Part shown: positions 22,766-26,577 of the stretch, in pieces
Position numbering within the stretch: the stretch's first letter is position 1
How the letters are laid out: every line of letters begins with the position of its first letter
NCBI GenBank assembly: GCA_045658425.1
Contig: JAZOVB010000139.1
Coordinates: forward strand, 1 to 26,577
Origin: SIG450 sp045658425
GTDB lineage: Bacteria; Bacillota; Clostridia; UMGS1840; HGM11507
Length of the DNA: 26,577 nucleotides
Direction of reading: 5' to 3'
Notes under the pieces: generated by a model
Told to the model about the DNA's origin: nothing
Database searches by the model: none
What the model saw: only the letters and a program-made list of their open reading frames with translations
Made by a program: the position numbers and the translations under genes

Positions 22766-22794
22766 AAAAAAGGAGGTTTTCGCCTCCTTTTTTA
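22766..22794 (+). terminator. Terminator of the aspS-gatA-gatB operon
   Basis: AAAAAAGGAGG (22766-22776), loop TTTTCG, CCTCCTTTTTT (22783-22793). The stem starts two bases after the gatB stop codon. Confidence 0.88.
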
Positions 22795-22834
22795 GTTTGA
22801 AATGAGAGAGAAATATTTAGTGCCGTTAAAATAT

Positions 22835-22867
22835 AAAAAGAACCGACGCCGTATGGCATGTCGGTTC
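22835..22867 (-). terminator. Terminator of the 22914-23303 gene; copy of 14213-14246
   Basis: On the minus strand GAACCGAC-AT-GCC, loop ATAC, GGC-GTCGGTTC (22867 down to 22840), followed by TTTTT. Apart from the loop it is identical to the plus-strand terminator at 14213-14246. Part of the flank (ACAAATGA) is shared too. Confidence 0.8.
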
Positions 22868-22913
22868 AAACATTCATTTTACATTTAAAATTTCTCATTT
22901 GTAATTTTCTTAA

Positions 22914-23303
22914 TTACTTTGTAATTGAGAACAATATGTGTGCAAGTGCCGAGGTTCTGCTCATATCCTTTAAAACATTTTCACTCAGGGTAAGACCTGC
23001 TATTTCTTCAATATCAAGGTCGTCTATTGCGTGTGGAGTATCATCCCCTTTGAACTCTCCCCATACATCATAGTGAATTTCGGTTTCATTTTCGTTAAAA
23101 TCAACCGCAGTTGAAAGCTTACCGCTTGAATCCCTGATCATAGCTTTAACAAAAAGCGTAATATCTGTTTGGACAGGATCAGCATTTGTTATTTTCTTAA
23201 AATTGTTTATAATTCTGTATAACATATCCGGACCGTAAAACATTTCTGCAGTTCGAAGTACATTATTAAGCTCTACTGAATTTGCCAGTTCTTTTATATT
23301 CAT
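22914..23303 (-). CDS. Small protein, DUF6557-like
   Basis: The 129-residue product opens MNIKELANSVELNNVL. It ends with a stretch (LTLSENVLKDMSRTSALAHILFSITK) resembling the conserved C-terminus of DUF6557 proteins (LAHxLWEMT). The family call is from memory and tentative, and that family's role is unknown. No signal peptide, membrane segment or catalytic motif is seen; the composition is acidic. ATG 23303 follows AAGGGGAC. A promoter lies upstream (23358-23387) and a repeat-type terminator downstream. Confidence 0.55.
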   Translation of the reverse strand: MNIKELANSVELNNVLRTAEMFYGPDMLYRIINNFKKITNADPVQTDITLFVKAMIRDSSGKLSTAVDFNENETEIHYDVWGEFKGDDTPHAIDDLDIEEIAGLTLSENVLKDMSRTSALAHILFSITK

Positions 23304-23357
23304 TTTATGTCCCCTTGTTTTGTCTTCCTTATAAGTCTGAAATTAATCACTTTAATG

Positions 23358-23387
23358 ATTATATCACAAAATGAGGGTAAAAAACAA
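23358..23387 (-). promoter_or_regulatory. Probable promoter of the DUF6557-like gene
   Basis: On the minus strand TTGTTT (23382-23387) and a perfect TATAAT (23358-23363) are 18 bp apart, about 55 nt before the ATG. A weak GGTAAA/TTTACC stem overlaps it (about 23376-23400), possibly the end signal for the gene upstream. Confidence 0.55.
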
Positions 23388-23419
23388 TATTAAATTTACC
23401 AAAAAACTGATTTTTTTTA

Positions 23420-23656
23420 TTAATTTATAAGTAAAAGTGCAACAAGGATTATAATAAGCATGTTATCCTTGCAGTCTTCTAATAGAAGAATAAGCAGTAA
23501 TCCCAAAATCAAAATATCATCATTACTAAGACCGCTCAGAAGTCCGTTTCCAGTTTCGCATTTTGCAGGAGACTTAGGTTGACAGACTACCTCTTTTGGG
23601 ATAAGCTTTTCCTCTTTTGGTGATGAGCAGGTTTCACTTTGACAGGTCTGATACAT
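23420..23656 (-). CDS. Small membrane-tail protein, possibly spore-associated
   Basis: The 78-residue product has a Cys- and Lys/Pro-rich N-terminal half and a very hydrophobic C-terminal half (DDILILGLLLILLLEDCKDNMLIIILVALLLIN). The second half resembles short proteins from spore-forming Clostridia (NDDILILGLLxILLxE..D..LLIIL). ATG 23656 has AAGGGGGG upstream and lies 23 nt inside the preceding gene, so translation is probably coupled. It is the last gene of a three-gene cluster. The spore role is inferred. Confidence 0.6.
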   Translation of the reverse strand: MYQTCQSETCSSPKEEKLIPKEVVCQPKSPAKCETGNGLLSGLSNDDILILGLLLILLLEDCKDNMLIIILVALLLIN

Positions 23657-23972
23657 TATTAGCCCCCCTTAAATTAAAATCACCCGCAATATTTAAAAGT
23701 CTTATAATTCTTATTGCCATATCAAGGTTTCCCGCCCTCTGACTTCTTATGTAGGGACGCATTGCATTGAGTAAATCTATTCTGTTGTCACGTTTATTAA
23801 AGCTTTCCATAAATTTCCCCACTGTGCCTATCATCTGAGCACCTAAGGGGTCCTCGGCAGGACCTGAATCAGAGCTTTTAGAAAGCATTCCTGTAAGCTC
23901 TTTTAGTTTATCGCTGTTACCGCTATCGGATAACAGTCCGGCGACCGAATTTAGTAATTCATTGGAATCCAC
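23634..23972 (-). CDS. Conserved hypothetical protein of the three-gene cluster
   Basis: The 112-residue product has no signal peptide or membrane segment. The first half is Ser/Gly/Asp-rich with short leucine repeats (NELLNSVAGLLSD, KLKELTGMLSK). The C-terminal half is helical (KRDNRIDLLNAMRPYIRSQRAGNLDMAIRIIRLLNIAGDF), a pattern I recall from short uncharacterised Clostridial proteins next to spore genes. ATG 23972 follows AGGAGATG. It overlaps the downstream gene by 23 nt and lies 13 bp after the upstream one. No function is assigned. Confidence 0.6.
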   Translation of the reverse strand: MDSNELLNSVAGLLSDSGNSDKLKELTGMLSKSSDSGPAEDPLGAQMIGTVGKFMESFNKRDNRIDLLNAMRPYIRSQRAGNLDMAIRIIRLLNIAGDFNLRGANNVSDLSK

Positions 23973-23985
23973 AATTTATCATCTC

Positions 23986-24192
23986 CTATAAATTTGACTT
24001 TAAGTCCTTTATAAACTCCTTTAAATCAGGGTCTTCTACTTTATCGGGATTTATGTTCCTTAACATTCCTTTTAAGGAATTTTTGTCAATATCCTTTATT
24101 TTTTCCATAAGTTCGCCTCTCTGGCGGTCACTTAAAATGGAATTTATCTTGTTTTTAGCCCTTCTTAAAAGATCTTCATTAAGATTACTCAT
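23986..24192 (-). CDS. Small basic helical hypothetical protein
   Basis: The 68-residue product is highly charged and predicted to be entirely helical (NEDLLRRAKNKINSILSDRQRGELMEKIKDIDKNSLKGML). No known domain is recognised. ATG 24192 follows AAAGGGGG. It heads the minus-strand cluster 24192-23420, which may be driven by the sigma-E-like promoter at 24214-24243. Confidence 0.6.
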   Translation of the reverse strand: MSNLNEDLLRRAKNKINSILSDRQRGELMEKIKDIDKNSLKGMLRNINPDKVEDPDLKEFIKDLKSNL

Positions 24193-24213
24193 AAAAATCC
24201 CCCTTTGTTTTAA

Positions 24214-24243
24214 AATTTATGAAAAAAAGTTCTTTAAAATGAC
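24214..24243 (-). promoter_or_regulatory. Possible sigma-E (sporulation) promoter
   Basis: On the minus strand GTCATTTT (24236-24243), 14 bp, then CATAAATT (24214-24221), close to the known sigma-E pattern GTCATATT-N14-CATACAATT. It lies about 20 bp before the start codon of the cluster, which is plausible for a transcript start. Confidence 0.45.
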
Positions 24244-24262
24244 TGTTTTTTAAAAAGATAGG

Positions 24263-24291
24263 TTGAAAAAATCTGTAAATGGTGCTATAAT
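24263..24291 (+). promoter_or_regulatory. Promoter of the Ldh_2/malic-enzyme operon
   Basis: TTGAAA (24263-24268) and TATAAT (24286-24291) are 17 bp apart and 35 bp upstream of the dehydrogenase ATG. Confidence 0.8.
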
Positions 24292-24326
24292 ATAAAAAAA
24301 TATGTTTTAAAGAAGGGTGAACAAAA

Positions 24327-25412
24327 ATGGCATACGTAAATCTTGATGCAAAAATTGTAAGAAAATACTGTGAAGATGTATTCACAAAGAGAGGTTTTAC
24401 CGAACAGGAAAGTAAGGATATAGTTGATGTACTTCTTACTGCTGACCTTTACGGAATTGAATCACACGGTATTCAGAGACTTATCCGTTACCACAAGGCA
24501 ATTGAAGAAGGCTCAATTGATGTTAATGCAAAAGCTGAATTAATATTCGAAACTCCTATTTCCGCAGTTTTCGATGCACCTAAATCAATGGGTCAGGTTG
24601 TTGGTAAAATGGGTATGGAATTAGCTATTAAAAAAGCAAAAGAGCATGGTATTGGTGCAGTTGTTGTAAGAGGCTCTAACCACTATGGTATAGCAGGTTA
24701 CTACACAAAAATGGCTGCAGATAACGATCTTTTAGGTATTTGTATGACCAATACAGAAGCTATTGCTATTCCTACATACGGTAAAAAGGCAATGCTTGGC
24801 ACAAGTCCTATCGCAGTTTGTATGCCGGCAGACCCTGTTGACTTCTGGTATGATGTTGCTACAACAGTTGTAACAAGAGGTAAACTTGAAGTTTATAATA
24901 AGAAAGAAGCTCCTCTTCCACAGGGATGGGCTGCTGATGAAAACGGCGCAGACTGTGATGAAGCTTCAAGAGTTTTAAAGAACATTATCGGTAAGCTTGG
25001 CGGAGGTATCTTCCCACTTGGCGGATGTACAGAAGAAAGCGGTTCCCACAAGGGTTACGGTCTTGGAATTATAGTTGAAATGTTTACATCTATTTTTGCA
25101 GGCGGTACAACTTCTCCTCACGTTAAGAACAGCGGTAATGCAGATACATCTTTCTGTTTCTGGGCAATTGATTACGGTATGTTCGGTGATAAGAAGGAAA
25201 TAAAAGACAGAATGAGTCTTCTTCTTAAGGAATTAAGAGAAAGTCCAAAGGCTGACGGTCACGACAGAATATTCACACATGGTGAAAAAGAAGTTGAATC
25301 CATGGCTGAAAAACTTGAAATCGGTATTCCTGCAAATGAAAAAACAATTGCAGAACTGAAAGAAATCGGTAATGTTGTTGGTCTTAACTATGATGATTAC
25401 TTTAAGGCGTAA
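24327..25412 (+). CDS. Malate/L-lactate dehydrogenase, Ldh_2 family
   Basis: This family reduces 2-oxoacids such as oxaloacetate or pyruvate with NAD(P)H and has a fold unrelated to classical lactate dehydrogenase. The 361-residue product has the signatures GIESHGIQRL (H48), VRGSNHYGIAGYY with the catalytic His H119, the NTEAIAIPTYG and MLGTSPIAVCMPA region, and KGYGLGIIVEMFTSIFAGG near 245-265. ATG 24327 has AAGGGTG upstream. The next gene, malic enzyme, starts 23 bp downstream, so the pair would interconvert malate with oxaloacetate and pyruvate. Whether malate, lactate or another 2-hydroxyacid is the substrate is not decided by the sequence. Confidence 0.9.
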   Translation: MAYVNLDAKIVRKYCEDVFTKRGFTEQESKDIVDVLLTADLYGIESHGIQRLIRYHKAIEEGSIDVNAKAELIFETPISAVFDAPKSMGQVVGKMGMELAIKKAKEHGIGAVVVRGSNHYGIAGYYTKMAADNDLLGICMTNTEAIAIPTYGKKAMLGTSPIAVCMPADPVDFWYDVATTVVTRGKLEVYNKKEAPLPQGWAADENGADCDEASRVLKNIIGKLGGGIFPLGGCTEESGSHKGYGLGIIVEMFTSIFAGGTTSPHVKNSGNADTSFCFWAIDYGMFGDKKEIKDRMSLLLKELRESPKADGHDRIFTHGEKEVESMAEKLEIGIPANEKTIAELKEIGNVVGLNYDDYFKA

Positions 25413-25435
25413 ATTTGAAAAGGATGGTTTATAAA

Positions 25436-26577
25436 ATGGATATTAAAGAAAAAGCACTGATTGCCCACGAAGAATGGGGCGGAAAAATAGAAGTCATTTC
25501 AAGAGCTAAGGTAGAAAATAAAGACGATTTATCAGTTGCATATACCCCTGGTGTTGCAGAACCTTGTCTTAAGATTTCCGAGGATGTTTCTTTATCCTAC
25601 AAATATACAAGAAGATCAAATATGGTTGCAGTTATCACAGATGGTACTGCAGTATTAGGTCTTGGTGATATCGGTCCTGAAGCAGGTATGCCTGTTATGG
25701 AAGGTAAATGTGTTCTTTTCAAGACTTTTGCTGATGTTGATGCATTCCCTCTTTGTGTAAGAACAAAGGATGTTGATGAAATTGTATTTATCGTTGAAAA
25801 GTTAGCAGGTTCTTTCGGCGGTGTTAACCTGGAAGACATCTCAGCTCCTCGTTGCTTTGAAATTGAAAAGAAATTAAAGGAAAAGTGTGATATTCCTATT
25901 TTCCACGATGACCAGCATGGTACAGCTATTGTTACATTAGCTGCTATGATGAATGCTTTGAAATATGTTAAAAAGGATATATCCGAAATCGAAGTTGTTG
26001 TTAACGGCTCAGGTGCCGCAGGTATCGCCATTACCAAGCTTTTAATGAGTATGGGTCTTAAGAAGGTTATCCTTTGCGATACAAAGGGTGCTATCTATAA
26101 GGGAAGAGATAATCTTAACCCAATCAAGGCTGAAATGGCTGAAATTTCCAACCTTGAGCTTAAAAAAGGCAGCTTAGCTGATGTTATTGTTGGTGCAGAT
26201 GTATTTATCGGCGTTTCTGCTCCTGGCAGCTTAACACCTGAAATGGTTAAGACAATGGCTAAAGACCCAATCGTATTTGCTATGGCAAATCCAACCCCTG
26301 AAATTATGCCTGACCTTGCAAAAGAAGCCGGAGTTAAAATTATGGGTACAGGAAGAAGTGACTTCCCGAACCAGATTAATAACGTTCTTGCATTCCCCGG
26401 TATCTTCAGAGGTGCTTTTGATGCCAAGGCAACCGATATCAATGACGAAATGAAAATTGCTGCTGCAAAAGCTATCGCAGGTATAATCAAGGATGAAGAA
26501 ATCACACCTGAATATGTTATTCCTGCCGCTTTTGATGAAAGAGTTGCTCCTGCAGTTGCCAAGGCTGTTGCCGAAGC
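25436..26577 (+). CDS. Malic enzyme, 3' end cut by window edge
   Basis: Malic enzyme decarboxylates malate to pyruvate, reducing NAD(P). The frame from ATG 25436 (MDIKEKALIAHEEWGGKIEV) is open to the last base: 380 codons and no stop, so the gene continues beyond the window. Signatures include VAYTPGVAEPC, ITDGTAVLGLGDIGPEAGMPVMEGK, DVDAFPLCV, EDISAPRCFEIE, FHDDQHGTAI (metal binding), the nucleotide-binding NGSGAAGIAI, and FAMANPTPEIMPDLA. AAGGATG lies a few bases upstream of the start. It is cotranscribed with the Ldh_2 gene. Cofactor preference cannot be judged with confidence. Confidence 0.93.
   Translation, partial: MDIKEKALIAHEEWGGKIEVISRAKVENKDDLSVAYTPGVAEPCLKISEDVSLSYKYTRRSNMVAVITDGTAVLGLGDIGPEAGMPVMEGKCVLFKTFADVDAFPLCVRTKDVDEIVFIVEKLAGSFGGVNLEDISAPRCFEIEKKLKEKCDIPIFHDDQHGTAIVTLAAMMNALKYVKKDISEIEVVVNGSGAAGIAITKLLMSMGLKKVILCDTKGAIYKGRDNLNPIKAEMAEISNLELKKGSLADVIVGADVFIGVSAPGSLTPEMVKTMAKDPIVFAMANPTPEIMPDLAKEAGVKIMGTGRSDFPNQINNVLAFPGIFRGAFDAKATDINDEMKIAAAKAIAGIIKDEEITPEYVIPAAFDERVAPAVAKAVAE

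Noticed and set aside
1..26577. CRISPR arrays
   Set aside because: No regularly spaced direct repeats with unique spacers were seen anywhere; the ACTTACC clusters are irregular and too short.

Overview
The window looks like a chromosomal segment of an anaerobic, low-GC, Gram-positive bacterium of the Clostridia, probably gut-associated. The signs are AT-rich spacers, strong GGAGG-type ribosome sites, TTGACA-N17-TATAAT promoters, an HydF hydrogenase maturase, an S-layer-homology protein, a T-box leader, and small spore-coat-like genes with a possible sigma-E promoter. The species cannot be named from the sequence.

Positions 1-7393 are accessory DNA. A partial IS481-like transposase (1-963) is followed by a nested inverted repeat. 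Three minus-strand genes follow, most with their own consensus promoter: a STAS-like/GHKL ATPase protein (1147-1965), a DUF3800 protein (2384-3067) and an AbiEi-like winged-helix regulator (3242-3961) under a perfect 19-bp inverted-repeat operator. Related short repeats built on ACTTACC lie at the 3' side of each of the three genes. Next comes a mobile-element module: a DUF6076-like gene (minus) and, from a back-to-back promoter pair sharing a palindrome, a TnpW-like small protein and a large serine recombinase (plus). It stops just short of two tRNA-Ser genes (7462-7703, minus).

Positions 7874-14171 form a plus-strand run: an AraC regulator, hydF, a secreted two-module protein, a YcdB/SLH cell-surface protein and an SGNH esterase. 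A 408-bp spacer rich in repeats follows. Positions 14580-17703 are a hexuronate-catabolism locus: uxuA and an AraC regulator on the minus strand, divergent from kdgK.

The most unusual part is 17781-22794. A consensus promoter and a T-box leader drive a three-gene operon for indirect asparaginyl/glutaminyl-tRNA synthesis. AspRS is fused at its C-terminus to a GatC domain, so GatC is covalently tethered to the synthetase. The gatA product lacks its N-terminal region and its catalytic Lys and nucleophilic Ser (Asp and Phe instead), although the reading frame is intact. GatB looks complete. The operon therefore encodes an apparent covalent transamidosome whose amidase is predicted to be dead; the ammonia would have to come from another source.

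Positions 22835-24192 hold four small minus-strand genes of unknown function, one of them with a hydrophobic tail typical of spore-associated proteins. Positions 24263-26577 hold an operon with a malate/lactate dehydrogenase of the Ldh_2 family and a malic enzyme that runs off the window end.
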